Part shown: piece after piece, positions 36,925 through 48,293 of the stretch
Layout of the letters: each line of letters opens with the position of its first letter
How positions within the stretch are numbered: position 1 is the stretch's first letter
Origin: Polyodon spathula
Lineage: Eukaryota; Chordata; Actinopteri; Acipenseriformes; Polyodontidae
Reading direction: 5' to 3'
NCBI RefSeq assembly: GCF_017654505.1
Contig: NC_054538.1
Coordinates: forward strand, 20,379,412 to 20,443,411
DNA length: 64,000 nt
Made by a program: the position numbers and the translations under genes
Notes under the pieces: generated by a model
Database searches by the model: none
What the model was told of the DNA's origin: nothing
What the model saw: the letters and a program-made list of their open reading frames with translations, nothing else

Positions 36925-38780
36925 GACCAACTTATTAAATTAACTCCATGAGAAGCGACGACCCTTGACAAAAGGTCAGCAGCAGAAAGGATGAACCAAT
37001 TTAGATTAGTCTGCAAGAGTTAGGAGATTAATGCTAATGCTAGCCCACCCGCTGGGTTTGTTGGAAGTACGTACCTTGATATAAACATACAGTAGAACTG
37101 AATTGTGGTGCTGGATAGGAAGCCAGACGCTTGGTCTATTTGAACATGGGGCCCTCCAGTGTTGTTTTAATAAAGTTATGTTATATTGAGTGGTATTGTC
37201 AGGGCTGGTATAGCTCCGATTTTCATAAATGGAAGGCCCAAATTTCTAAAGGGGAAAAAATGACCTAAAAAAAGCAACATAATGTGTGTGTTCAGTATGA
37301 CTGCACTCATGGTCAAAATAATGACCTACTTTATAAGACTAATTAGGTAAAGCAGGCGATTCCGCAATCAACCAATTTAAATACCCCTCACCGCAATTAG
37401 CGATGGAGAATTACACACCTCTCACAATAAATAATGGGTTTGGGTCAACCCTGCGTGTGTAGGCTACGCATTCCAAAAGAAAATGAATGGCACACAAAGA
37501 CTCAGTCTGGTACTAGCCATGGCGGTGAGGATGCTTAGACGCAAAAACTGAAATTTATCAATATGGAATTGGAGATTTTGGTATACCCATTGCTTGTAGC
37601 ACATGAAGATGTGTTACAAGCTCGAAATACATCACCAGGACAAATGAATAAAATAAGGAATGTGCGATGACTTCTTAATAAACAAATGTACCACTTCAGA
37701 GTTTGTAGTAGGTTACTTATACATTACGACACATCATCCAGTCACTGTGCTTCGCATATTAGTTCAACTTATTATTTTGTATAGAATAATTCCAGACTTT
37801 TCAAACTTCAGAAACAATACATTTTATCAGCAGTCAAACGGGTGGATAATCCTTCCATTGTTGTACGGCAATATGTTCAGCAACAAAACAGCTGCATACG
37901 AACAGCTTTCAGTTTAACTACGATGTATATCTTTTAAAAGTCTTATGCAGTTACAACTCTCCTATTTCTTATGTTTGTCTGTATTTCTTACTCTATGTAT
38001 GATTTTAAAGCATATCTGTATGGTGTATATGGTCGAAAAACTGTACTTGCTCTAACTACAAACTAACTGCGTCATCTGTCTTGCTGTCCTTTTTTTTTTT
38101 TTTAACATTTTCTTTCCAACTCAAATTTAACAATACTACCTGAAACAGTATTGTTAAATACCAGAATGCCACATTACAAAAAATACATTCTGTAGGCATT
38201 ACTAAAATAACTGTGGAGGATGAGCGCTCATTGTATGAGACTTTTTCTTTCATGTGCCTTGGAATATTGTTCCATCTTTTCTTAATCTCCTCCAGCGTTC
38301 TTTTAATAATGCCTACACTCTAGAAGTAAAGACTCTCGTTAGAACCTTGCTATATCTCTGTGAGGAGACCTTTTTAGGTACTTCTAAGAACCTTTTTTAC
38401 ATGGATTCTATATTCTCTGTTTCCATGCTTTCTGTTTTATCATGGGCTATGAAACATGTATTGAAAATTGGAGTTTGCAAAACAATACGGAAGGGTTAAA
38501 TCAGAAGGCTTAAAAAAATGAGCTCTTTGCAAAATGTTATTAAATGTTTCTTTGTCCTTGAAAACGATGTCTCCTTCTTGCTGCAGACAAGTCTCCCACC
38601 TTTCACCTTGCCTTTTATATAGCCTACTGTCTGACAGCGTCAAATTAACGCCTGCTTTTCAGAGTTCTTAATCACGCAAAAACGAGGCTCGCAATTACAG
38701 GCAGCTTTAATAAATTAGATGGAATATTTAATAGACCTAATTTGCAAAATCCCCTCAATCTGTTACAAAGGGTCATAAAA
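36925..38780. other. Intergenic DNA, no bounded feature
   Basis: A short frame at 37563-37667 (MELEILVYPLLVAHEDVLQA and on) might be a transposon fragment, but no family was recognised. The rest is AT-rich. Confidence 0.35.
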
Positions 38781-38787
38781 GATAAGC

Positions 38788-41735
38788 TTGGAACATTGCG
38801 CTGAGCTGAGTGCCTACGGAAAAGCTACAAAACGAGAACTAACTTATAAAGATCCATTCAAATTTGTAAAGAAGATATTCACCAGCGAGAAAAATGGCAC
38901 ACTAAAATCATCTAAGTTTGAGCTGGAGAGATATTTGGAGGAAAGGCAGGAGCCTATGTCAGTTCCTTCAGACATCCCACCTATCAATCCACCCGAATAC
39001 CAAATGGAGGACTGTGCACCAATGTGGCAAGAAGTAGAGCAAGATGTGAAAAAGCAATGGCACCATCATCTCCAGGGCCTAATGGAGTTCCATACAGAGT
39101 GTACAAGAGTGCTTCTGGAGTTCTACAAATCCTATGGAAACTGATGAAAGTGGCATGGGAAAAACAGGTTGTACCAAGACCATGGCGGTGGAGTTTTTAT
39201 ACCAAAAGAAGAAGATTCTACAAGCATCAGTCAGTTTCGTCCTATTTTCCTATTAAACGTAGAAGGCAATATTTTCTTCAGCATTATCGCTCAAAGATTG
39301 TCAATCTACCTGTTAAAGAACTGCTTTATTGACACCTCAGTACAAAAAGAAGGCATTCCAGGTTTCCTAGGATGCTTAGAACACATCAGCGTAATCTGGC
39401 AACAAATTCAATCAGCAAAAAAGGAGCGGAAGGAGCTCCATGTGACATTACTGGATTTGGCTGATGCATATGGTTCAGTGCCACATGAACTTCTCTGGGC
39501 AGCATTTGGTTTTTTTAGCGTACCGATGACAATAACACATTTATTGAAAGCCTACTTTGGAGATTTGCAATTTAGTTTTTCAACTTCAGAATTCAGCACT
39601 ACATGGCAATGCCTAGAAGTTGGAATAATGGCAGGATGTACCATTTCTCCATTGGCTTTTGCGGAAGTACGGAAGTAATTATTAGGGCATCAAAATGGGT
39701 AGTGGGAGGAGAGCGCTTGGCTTCTGGAATGCGACTACCACCAATTTGAGCATACATGGATGACATGACAACAATGACTACAACAGTAGCCTGCACTAAT
39801 CAGTTATTGGGCAAATTAACCAATAACATTGAATGGGCACGAATGCAATTCAGGCCCACTAAATCAAGGAGCATCTCTATAATTAAAGGTAAAGTAGTAG
39901 ATAAAAGGTTCTACATTAACGGGGAGGCAATACCAACAGTGACCGAGAAGCCAGTGAAAAGTCTAGGGAGATGGTACGACGGGGATATAAAGGACACAGT
40001 TCGTGTGGGAGAAGTTAGACAACAAGCAGTGGAAGGGTTCAAGAGCATAGACAGCAGCGCTTTACTGGGCAAACTGAAACTCTGGTGTTTTCAGTTTGGT
40101 CTACTGCCAAGACTGCTGTGGCCACTGACTGTGTACAAGGTTTCCTTGACAACAATTGAGAAGCTGGAAGCTTTAATCAGTTCATAAGTCAGGAAATGGT
40201 TGGGAAATGGTTGGTTTATGGTAAAGGAATACTGCAGCTACCAATCTCTGCTCTAACCGAGGAGTTTAAGTGCGCCAAAGTCCAACTGGAAATTACATTA
40301 GTAGATTTACGCGACAAATGTGCAAGGGAGGCAGCACCTGTGTTGAAAACTGGAAGAAAATGGGTGGCAAAGAAAGCTGTAGAAGATGCTAAGGCTGCCC
40401 TTTGAATCTAAGATATTATGGGACAAGTTCTGCATGGAAAAGGAGGTCTTGGTTTCAGTTCAGCTCCTCCTACATGGCACAAGTCAACCCCAGCTCATCA
40501 GAGAAAGCTGGTAGTCAACAAGGTGCAAAAGCAGGAGGAGAGGATCAGGTGTGTAAAGGAGCACTTATGTAAGAGTGTGGAACAACGCAAGATCGGCTGG
40601 CAAGACCTATGGACAATGGAACAGAGCAGGATAAGTTTCCTCATCAGATCAACATATGATGTTCTCCCATCACCACAGAATCTAAACCTCTGCGTGGGTG
40701 AGGATCCCTCATGTCCTTTGTGTTCATCACCTGCAACATTAAGGCACTTTTTGACAGGATGTAAGGTGGGTCTTAGGCAAGGACAGTTTACTTGGCGCCA
40801 TAACCAGGTGCTGTGATGTTTGGCCTTAGCATTGGAAGACAAGCGTAACCTGACCAATAATTTGCCACCAGTTCCATCAAAGCAATACACACAAAAGACA
40901 ATATTCCTCCGTCCAGGAGAGCAACCACCAACAAAAGTTGTTAAAACCAAGCCTCGTCCAGGACAACTGGAAGCTGCTAGTGACTGGAAGATGCTGGCAG
41001 ATGTTGGTCAACGGCTTATAGATTGCCACCACTAACCTTCGACCAGACATTGTCTTGTGGTCTGGATCAGCACGCCTTGTTCATCTGGTAGAGTTAACAG
41101 TGCCATGGGAGGATGCTGTGGATGAGGCATATGAGAGAAAGAAACTTCGGTATGCACAATTAGCTGCTGAAGTGGAACAGTGAGGATAGAGAGTCTGAGT
41201 TTACCCAGTGGAGGTGGGTTGTCGAGGATTTGTGGCACATTCTACAACCAGAAAGGAGAGGCAACTGGCTGTGGTTGAGACGGAAAGATTCTGGATGGGG
41301 ATCTCAAGCACAATAGAAAGAAAGCAACACTGATCTACGGGTAAGTAAGCTGGGCTGAGTTGAGTGGGGGATGGAGAGGGGTGATGCTGGGACGCCAGAA
41401 TCACTGTTGAGCTCTCTTGAGGTGTTGTGGGCTAGTCGACGAAACACAGAGGACAGAAGGTGCCCACTTGAGGACCCCAGAGATGTATCCTACTTATCTC
41501 AATCCAAACAGTGGTCATGCTGATGCGCTGGGGAGACCGCACTGGGTTGATCCCCTGAGCCAGAATCACAGCCGTTGTGTGTGCTGATGAGCTGGGGAGG
41601 CAAAATGAGCTGATCCCTGGAGCCAGCATTACACTTCAGCAATCAACACCAACTGATGGATATCTACATCTTCAGATGGAAAGCAATGAAAATGGATAGA
41701 GATGCAGATGGATCATGTTAGTTTACTGTAAAGCT
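38788..41735 (+). mobile_element. LINE with C-terminal restriction-like endonuclease, decayed
   Basis: A reverse transcriptase plus endonuclease polyprotein broken into several frames. The segment at 38788-39144 gives the pre-RT region and reaches SSPGPNGVPYRVY by frameshift. 39169-39678 gives GVFIPKEEDSTSISQFRPI, PGFLGCLEH, the first catalytic block LLDLADAYGSVPH and IMAGCTIS. YMDD lies at 39753-39764, with an in-frame TGA just before it. The thumb region follows to about 40405. At 40418-40816 is CPLCSSPATLRHFLTGC, a CX2CX7HX4C motif. PD (41043-41048) followed by LVELTVPWED completes a PD...E nuclease core. This RT-then-CCHC-then-PD...E order is that of RLE LINEs (R2/R4/NeSL/Hero type). About 500 bases of 3' UTR-like sequence follow. 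At least five lesions make it dead. Confidence 0.8.
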
Positions 41736-42385
41736 ACGTCTTAGTTGGTGCTTATCTTGGCGAGAGCCAAGTTCAAATCAGCATGAAGTTTAACATCTAC
41801 TCTCATGTAATGGAAATCACGATAGATCCGATTCTGCAAATATGTTAGACTGTTTAAATGCACGGATTTGTAATACAGAAAGGAAGTTAAAACATGTGGA
41901 AGACATGACTACACTGCACAGATTTAGTTGAAATTGCATTACATTTATAACATTAAAAAAAAAACTTCATATTTATTATGTATATAATCTTGTTTTGCCT
42001 TTTTTTTTATTCTAAAAGCTAAAGTCAGTAGACTTAGTAAACTTAAATCCACAATGGTCACCGGAATGGAACCGTAGTTCAATTTGGTGCATAAAAAAAC
42101 ATTTTAATTTCAGAAATGTTTAAGTTAAGTAAAAACTATTAATAATAATAATAACCTATTTGGGGTTTTGTTTATTGAACTCTAAAAAAAGTTTGCCCAC
42201 CCTAATAACATACAAACCAAATAATATTTTTTATTGTGAAGTGTTTTTCAAAACGATGATCACTATGACAAGGTGATATGCGAAATAAACATATTGCTGT
42301 GTTGATAAGCAGTTTTTGTTAGGTTTATATAAAAACAGTTTCTTTAATATTTCTCTTGTTCTGTCCACTGACTGTTTGCCTAAAC

Positions 42386-42623
42386 CAGAGGTTATTAACT
42401 CTGGTCCTCAGAGGTCTCCTATCATCTAGGTTTTTGTTCCAACCCGGTTTGCATTGCACATAGAATTCTCACATGTCCTAGACTTTAATATGAATTAGGA
42501 CATTTCAGTGTTTCATATGCAATATTAAGCAGTGTACATTTAAAAAAAAAAACTATTACATGCTGGTTGGATTAAAAACCTGGAGTACTGGATGTCGCTA
42601 AGGACCAAAGATGAGAGTCCCTG
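42386..42623. mobile_element. hAT-type MITE with 8-bp target duplication
   Basis: The left end CAGAGGTTATTAACTCTGG with TCCT is mirrored by the right end (AGGACCAAAGATGAGAGTCCCTG). AGGTTTTTGTTCCAACC and its inverse lie further in. Flanks GCCTAAAC (42378-42385) and TCTTAAAC (42624-42631) match at 6 of 8 bases, consistent with an aged hAT target duplication. The interior is AT-rich without coding capacity. Confidence 0.75.
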
Positions 42624-43239
42624 TCTTAAACAATGACCTAACAGCACACCTGGAAAGTCTCACTCTTTGACTTTGAATCTCACTCTCTGGGGCTGTAAAT
42701 CTCACTCTTAAACGAAAGCCATCTCTTGGCATCTCTGCCTTAGTCATGTATAAAAATAGTGCCCCTGATTTTGTATTACACTAACACAAATTTGAAGAAG
42801 TGAATACAAATTAAAGCCATCAAACAGGGAACCTTTGATTGATTATGACTTGATGATTGCTCAAGCCTATCTTATATTAAATTAAAAAACGAAAGCACAT
42901 TTCACAAATCAAATTGATTTCCTCTTATTTTCTGCAATGCTGGCTTGAAACCCTCATCTTCACTGATGTAAAACATGCATGCTAACTGCATAGATAAGCC
43001 TGATATTCCTGATTTTACAAGGAATTTGCTTCACCACTGTTTTAATTGCGTTGTTTTTTGATGTAACGCAAATTTTTTAAATTCTATTTTTTTTTTTTTT
43101 TTTTTTTTTGTAGAAATAAATGTGCTCAAGTGAGGCATGGAATGTCAGAATTGTAGACTAAAGAAACCCTAAAGCCAAATTTCCTTGGTGACGATTCCAT
43201 CAATAGTTTATCCTGGTCAGAGCTGGTAGTTTGGTGCTT

Positions 43240-43545
43240 TTAAAGTGGTTACGCTGGTTCAAATCCTGGCTAGCCCTAACCCAATTCCAATTCTAAATTC
43301 CATTCCCCTTTTTATCAACTTCAACACATCACTGACCAAAATTGCAATTTGCAATATTTTGTCAAAATTAGCTTCTCACAGTGGCAAAAAATTACTTAAA
43401 TTGAAGTCACTGTTAGCCAGTCAAATTAACTTTAAATGATAGAAGCTGAACAATCAAAATAACTGTTAAATTGGAATTGGGAACCGATTTTAAAAAGGAA
43501 CTGGAAACAGAACTGGAATTAAAAAAATACAGCAGTTGACCCCAA
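43240..43545. repeat. Interspersed repeat with CCAATTC-rich ends, longest copy
   Basis: Runs from CCAATTCCAATTCTAAATTC through AGCTTCTCACAGTGGCAAAA to a GGAATTGGGAACCG end and GACCCCAACCCTG. It matches copies at 5087-5306 and 6612-6680. No inverted ends or coding sequence recognised. Confidence 0.6.
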
Positions 43546-43564
43546 CCCTGATAGGGGCACACAG

Positions 43565-43654
43565 TGGACAGCATTAGCACAGCGGACAGTATTAATACAG
43601 TGGACAGTATTAACACAACAGACAGCATTAACCCAGCGGACAGCATTAACACAT
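43565..43654. repeat. 18-bp minisatellite, five copies
   Basis: Units of the form GGACAGTATTAACACAGC are repeated five times with point changes, directly after the interspersed repeat. Translation gives DSINTA-like hexapeptides, an artefact of the period. Confidence 0.9.
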
Positions 43655-43659
43655 TATCT

Positions 43660-44950
43660 GGCATTTCACTCTTGTGTCTGGTTACTGTTACAGTACTTTT
43701 ACAGCATAATTGCAATTGCTTTGATATTTTATCCACAGTCTCCAGGTCTGTAACAGATTGAGACACAGCTGCCAGATAGATTTTAATATATACTGGAGCC
43801 TGTTGTCTTCCAAATGTCACATTTCTGTGAAATTATTTCTAAATAAAGATTACCTGCTGTTTATTTATTTATTTATTTACTTACAATCATATTGGTTGTC
43901 AGGGGTCTTTTATTGAAACATATTGGCAGAAATGCAACCCGACGTCTGAAATCCATTATAATCCACTATAACTGCATTCAGCAGCCAGGATATCAACATG
44001 TAACCCTTTAAAATAACAAGCAATGGCTAGCCAATTGAATAATACTAAAGAGGACATTTTGTATGTTGTTTGACAAATGCCATTATAAATATATTTTTGC
44101 TAATGTTTTGTCAACATCTTGCCCGCAGGCCTCCATGGTTTTCCCATAAAAATTTTGTTTTATTTTGGACTTGAGAAATCATGTGATATTGTGACCTTTC
44201 ATCTCTAAAAGGGCAGATGGAGTCTACAAGATTTCAAGGCCAGGAAGCAAAAGCTTTGAGAGCAACAGAAGAATTAGAATACATTTATGTCCTAATACAA
44301 TTAGCTTTTGATTAACTGGACACTGGATTGTATTAAGTAACTGCTCATCTCAGAGGCGCTCCGTGAAAGAACCCTCTTAACGGCATGCTAAATTCAGCTC
44401 AGAGTGCTACAGAGCAGATTGCATTGGTGAGCTGAGTGAATGGAAAAATGATTGCTCTGATCCGCACACTTACATAACGCACCCACTGACTTTCATGTAC
44501 ATGTTTAACATTATCCAAATTAAGTGGATGGTTTAATTAAGTGGGTGTTCTTTACCTGTACATAGTAAACACAATTTGAAATGCTTTATGTAACTGCGAA
44601 CATAAGTACCTTAAATATAAACAATACAAGAAAGCTTAACTGCCAAAGAACGGGAGTTTATTATTTGTACAAAACACGCCCCCTGTGGGCCTTACAATGT
44701 AATTGCTACTATTTTACAAATTAATATTTTTGCTACATGTAATTAAAATTGTATACATTAAACTGTCGACAGCTGAGCCAACAAAAACATAGAAGAATAA
44801 AATGCCGCTGTCACTGTCCAGGATGTACTTTATTTGCGCAAAAACATCGGCCTGTGGAACAAGAAAACTGTGCCTAATAAAATGGTACAGTATATATTAA
44901 ACTGTACGTATTAAACACAAAACATCTGCCTGTGGAACAGGAAAACTGTA
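43660..44950. other. Intergenic DNA; diverged local duplication near 44843-44955
   Basis: AT-rich. AAACATCGGCCTGTGGAACA near 44843 recurs as AAACATCTGCCTGTGGAACA near 44922, followed each time by (A/G)GAAAACTGT, so a segment of about 80 bases is duplicated. No gene was seen. Confidence 0.45.
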
Positions 44951-45094
44951 CGTATACATGAATGGGTCAGTTGTAACCACAGTAATTTCCCATCAAAACC
45001 CATGTTGTTTTGCAGGGACGTGCCTCCTCAATATGTTGCAAACGGAACTCCGTTCTAACAGGATCAGTTATAAGTGGGGTGCACCTGTGTACTG

Positions 45095-45117
45095 TGTATA
45101 TATATATATATATATCA

Positions 45118-45175
<58 letters not shown>

Positions 45176-45178
45176 TTA
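45095..45178. repeat. (TA)n microsatellite with one interruption
   Basis: TA repeats interrupted by CATC near 45116-45119. It abuts the truncated right LTR of the miniature element. Confidence 0.95.
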
Positions 45179-45182
45179 AATA

Positions 45183-45522
45183 ACCCTCGGTTCCCGCAGG
45201 CAGGGCGTCCGTCCACCGGACGTTCCCCGTGCACGCTACACTCTCCCCTACCAGCCTCAAGTCCGCCCCAAGTGTGTGCTGGGTACCGCGTCACCAATGT
45301 AGCGATCTTGGTTCCCTCAGGCAGGCGCATCACACAGAGCGAGACAATCCACACACAGGCTTGGGGCGGGCACGAACCCGGGACCTCTCGCACTAAAGCA
45401 TAGCGCCAATACCACTGTACAAAAGAGCCGTCTCCTTTGCAAGTAGCATATATTGGGCTTATGTCTTTGTATGTGATTACGTCACCTACCAGCCCTGCTG
45501 CTGCCTTCCCCCGTGCACGCTA

Positions 45523-45524
<2 letters not shown>
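45183..45524 (-). mobile_element. Candidate miniature LTR element (TRIM-like) with tRNA-Pro-like promoter in the LTR
   Basis: Read on the minus strand. A 227-base unit starts TGTAGCGTGCACGGGG (45524) and ends CGCTACA (45298), with a perfect 7-base terminal inversion. TTGGTGACGCGGTACCC follows at once and resembles a primer-binding site. After only 57 bases, a purine tract GGTAGGGGAGAG precedes a second TGTAGCGTGCACGGGG (45240). This second repeat also retains a CTGCCTGCGGGAACC block but is shortened and runs into (TA)n. Layout: LTR, primer site, tiny interior, polypurine tract, partial LTR. Inside the first LTR (45429 down to 45361) is a tRNA-like head, GGCTCTTTTGTACAGTGG to GTGCGAGAGGTCCCGGGTTC, close to tRNA-Pro. 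The alternative is a tRNA SINE inside an LTR fragment. Confidence 0.5.
45361..45429 (-). repeat. tRNA-Pro-like Pol III promoter segment
   Basis: Minus strand. A-box-like TACAGTGGTATTGGCGC and a near-perfect anticodon-arm-to-T-arm block GTGCGAGAGGTCCCGGGTTC match tRNA-Pro as known in vertebrates. The acceptor ends (GGCT and AGCC) can pair over four bases only and the T arm is mismatched, so it is not a functional tRNA gene. Related heads occur at 20064 and 51174. Confidence 0.55.

Positions 45525-45526
<2 letters not shown>

Positions 45527-45580
<54 letters not shown>
45527..45580. repeat. (TA)n microsatellite
   Basis: Uninterrupted TA repeats between the miniature LTR element and the next LTR. 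Confidence 0.95.
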
Positions 45581-45584
<4 letters not shown>

Positions 45585-46684
45585 CGACCCGGGTACTGTT
45601 CTGTGTCTGCTGGACTGGTATGTTGTCCCGGTTGATTGTCTCGTCTGTCTTGTGCTATGTACATGTTACCTGTATTGTTCAAGGTGCCACCACGTCAGTC
45701 AGAATAGGGAAAGGAGTAAGGATCGATCCGGTTGGTTAGTCGATAGAGTAAGTAAGATTAGCAGGGGGAGGAGTTTGAGAGAGAGTCGGGAGGTGCAGAG
45801 TGAGAGCTGCAGTCTAGCCGCAGGACCAGAGATAGAGAGGGCGGTGGGGTTCAGGCGTGGAGAGGGGCTAGCCACGGAATCCTGCCGCAGTGTGACCGCG
45901 GGGCCTAGGGGAGAGACGGCCTGTGAGATGAGGCCTGCATGAGTCAGGATGAGTGAAGGGAGCGGGGGAGTTGAGTGAGAAACGGGGGTGTGGCAGTGCG
46001 ATTGCCTTGCACAGTGGTAAATTAGTGTTGGTGTGGTTTATATGTGGGAATGGGTTTATTGTGTATCGTTTTGGAGTTGATTAGTTTATTGTATGTTTGT
46101 GTTGATTGTTAATATTGATTTAATTGTTTATCTGCTGTGGCGCTCCGCTGGGGACGATTACCCGTCTGCGTGGAGCAGCAGCTGAAAGCAATCAGCTGTT
46201 CCAGCAGGCGGGTGGGCGTGTCGGCGGAGCGTCAGTATAAAACCATGGCGATCGTTGTGATCGGGGCTGCTGCAAGGCCTGCCGTTTTCATGGCACCTTT
46301 TGAGTTATAGTTTGGGGTATTGTGTTTTATTTTGCACTTTTTTTACAGTTTGCTGTATTTGTCCTCTGTGCGTTACCATCGCTGGTAATGTCACATGACC
46401 GCCTTTATTTTACTTTCGTTTTCTGTTTGTTTGTTTGTGTTAATAAATCCTACGCGCCTGTGCCGGCGCTTTGAACAACACCACGTCTGTCTCTCTGTAT
46501 GCTTGAACAGCGGCTACCCACACGTGTGACCCGAGGAAGACCCTGTCACAGGGGGTTTATTATTTTTGTGGTGTGGTCTCAACCCTAACAGGGACCGTTG
46601 TGAATTAATAAATTGGTTTATTTGTTGCACCTGAAAAAGTGTCCCCATCTTCTGCTTTACATTCCGAGGGCACGGGCCATTACA
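45580..46684 (+). mobile_element. Outer LTR, split by a younger solo LTR
   Basis: Starts TATAGCGACCCGGG (ancestral TGTAGCG likely) at the end of the (TA)n and ends CACGGGCCATTACA at 46684, followed by ATATA. Between 45984 and 46555 it is interrupted by the inner LTR. Without it the unit is about 540 bases, with a purine-rich GC-rich middle and an AATAAA near 46606. The boundary at the left is inferred, because the (TA)n hides the target duplication. Confidence 0.5.
45989..46550 (+). mobile_element. Inner solo LTR with 5-bp target duplication
   Basis: Starts TGTGGCAGTGCGATTGCC and ends AGACCCTGTCACA, flanked by GGGGG on both sides (45984-45988 and 46551-46555). TATAAAA lies at 46236-46242 and AATAAA at 46442-46447. 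The length is 562 bases, with no internal retroelement region. It split an older LTR, so it is the younger insertion. Confidence 0.85.
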
Positions 46685-46689
46685 ATATA

Positions 46690-48218
46690 TAAGTAACAAA
46701 GCACTTGGCTAAGGTTTGTTTGTCCCTTTAAAATCAGCAGACTTTTCCCAGCTCTCTTATACCAGGGGACCACTACCTGTTTGCAAAAACCGTCCATGGT
46801 TCAGATTCAGGAGAGAAAGGCTTTGGCTGAAGGTAGAAACATGATGAGTTATGAGGCATTTTAGAGTGGCATTAAATAAGAGATTGTATTGGTAGTGCAG
46901 ACTCTATTTAATGAGAGATTGTATTGGTAGTGCAGACTCTATTTAATGAGGGGTTGTATTGGTAGTTCAGACTCCATCGTACACTGACTGTTCAGTAATT
47001 ACTCCATTCATTCCTCAGGCAATGTCCAGACTATAAAGAGGGGTTTAAAAGTCTAACAAGTTAATAAAAAATAAAAGTTGATGTACTAAATAAAAACTCA
47101 TTGTTTATCTCTTTTATGATTGTCATTCTTGTTATTTATTTAGAAAATGTTTGGGATTATTTTCTTAGAATGTCTTTACTCAGCAGAAAGGTACTCGAGG
47201 AATCAGTGCAAATTCAAGGTAAATCTAGGTTTTAAGGTGGTTTTTTTTTAATAAAACAATGGTAAAAATCGTTTTCTAATAGCGATAATGGCCTCTCGAT
47301 GATGGCTCTACCATGTGATAGTTGACCTTGACTCGTTAGCACCCTCGCCTTTGGCTTGGGATGCATAACTCCCGTCGCGGTCAAATATCACATGGTAGAG
47401 CCATCATCGACGGGCACTATCACTTAAGTAGTACACCATACAACACACCATTGGTTACACACACACACACAGCACTTAGTTACCAGCACAGACTTCACAT
47501 AAACTCCTACTTCAACCCACCACCAACACAGACAAAAACAAGCTTTTATACACACCCACATTACATTTAAATAATAATTTACTTTAACATGCAAAACAGT
47601 GCACCCAGGTGATTCCCATTTAGCCCTGAAGGCTTCTGGGACCTGCAGTCTTTTAGCCCTACAGCCATGACACCTTTCCCATGCACTGCAAAAATGATAA
47701 CACACACAGCGAATCCTGTCATTTCCTTTCTTTGATAGCTGTGAGAATGGGATTATTTAGCCAATGGAATACGTGCCCAATGCTCGGTATCTTTGTTGAC
47801 TGAGTCCTCAACCACATCTCCAGTTCACCAATGCAACTAACTGGACTGTTTTACTCTGTTTAGGTGCCTTTCAGTGCTTTACAAATTGAGATGCTGATTT
47901 GTAAACAATGGTGTCTAATCTGTGTAGCTGGTAACTAATATGCCTCTGTTTATTGATTGATGCGCTGAAAAAAGATCCATTTGATATATTCTATTTTTTT
48001 AAATGAGAAAAGCATATTTTTCAGAATGACGTGCTTGCCTTTTTTCTGTCCCATGAGATTCTGGCTCACTCTAAAGCAGCACAATGCATTTATGTCCCAG
48101 GTGGCTTTTCATAGAGATCACTATGTGTGCGTGCGCGCGCGCATAATCTGGTTTGTTTACTTTTTGCTGTCTAAAACTTAGAGGCTTAAGACCTGCTATG
48201 TTAATTCTGTTTATATCT

Positions 48219-48220
<2 letters not shown>
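46690..48220. other. Intergenic DNA with a 35-bp triplication and a hairpin
   Basis: At 46881-46976 a unit GAGATTGTATTGGTAGTGCA with GACTCTATTTAATGA (35 bases) is repeated nearly three times. The hairpin at 47284-47420 is listed separately. No gene was seen. Confidence 0.6.
47284..47420. repeat. Long hairpin / foldback element
   Basis: CGATGATGGCTCTACCATGT with GATAGTTGACC (47297-47326) is repeated in inverse at 47379-47410, with only two or three mismatches over about 31 bases. Weaker pairing extends outward (GATAATGGCC against GGGCACTATC). The loop of about 50 bases carries CTCGCCTTTGGCTTGGGATG. It is probably the end pair of a foldback transposon, superfamily unknown. Confidence 0.75.

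Positions 48221-48225
<5 letters not shown>

Positions 48226-48290
<65 letters not shown>
48226..48290. repeat. (TA)n microsatellite, left of the Tc1 element
   Basis: Uninterrupted TA repeats ending exactly at the Tc1 terminus. Confidence 0.95.

Positions 48291-48293
<3 letters not shown>

Noticed and set aside
37563..37667. Short ORF beginning MELEILVYPLL
   Set aside because: 35 codons with no family match or splice donor; listed only as unexplained.
45361..45429. Functional tRNA-Pro gene
   Set aside because: Acceptor stem pairs over only four bases, the T arm is mismatched and the D-to-anticodon spacing is too long.
45590..46500. GC-rich stretch as a CpG-island promoter of a host gene
   Set aside because: It is explained by two LTRs with defined ends; no coding exon follows.
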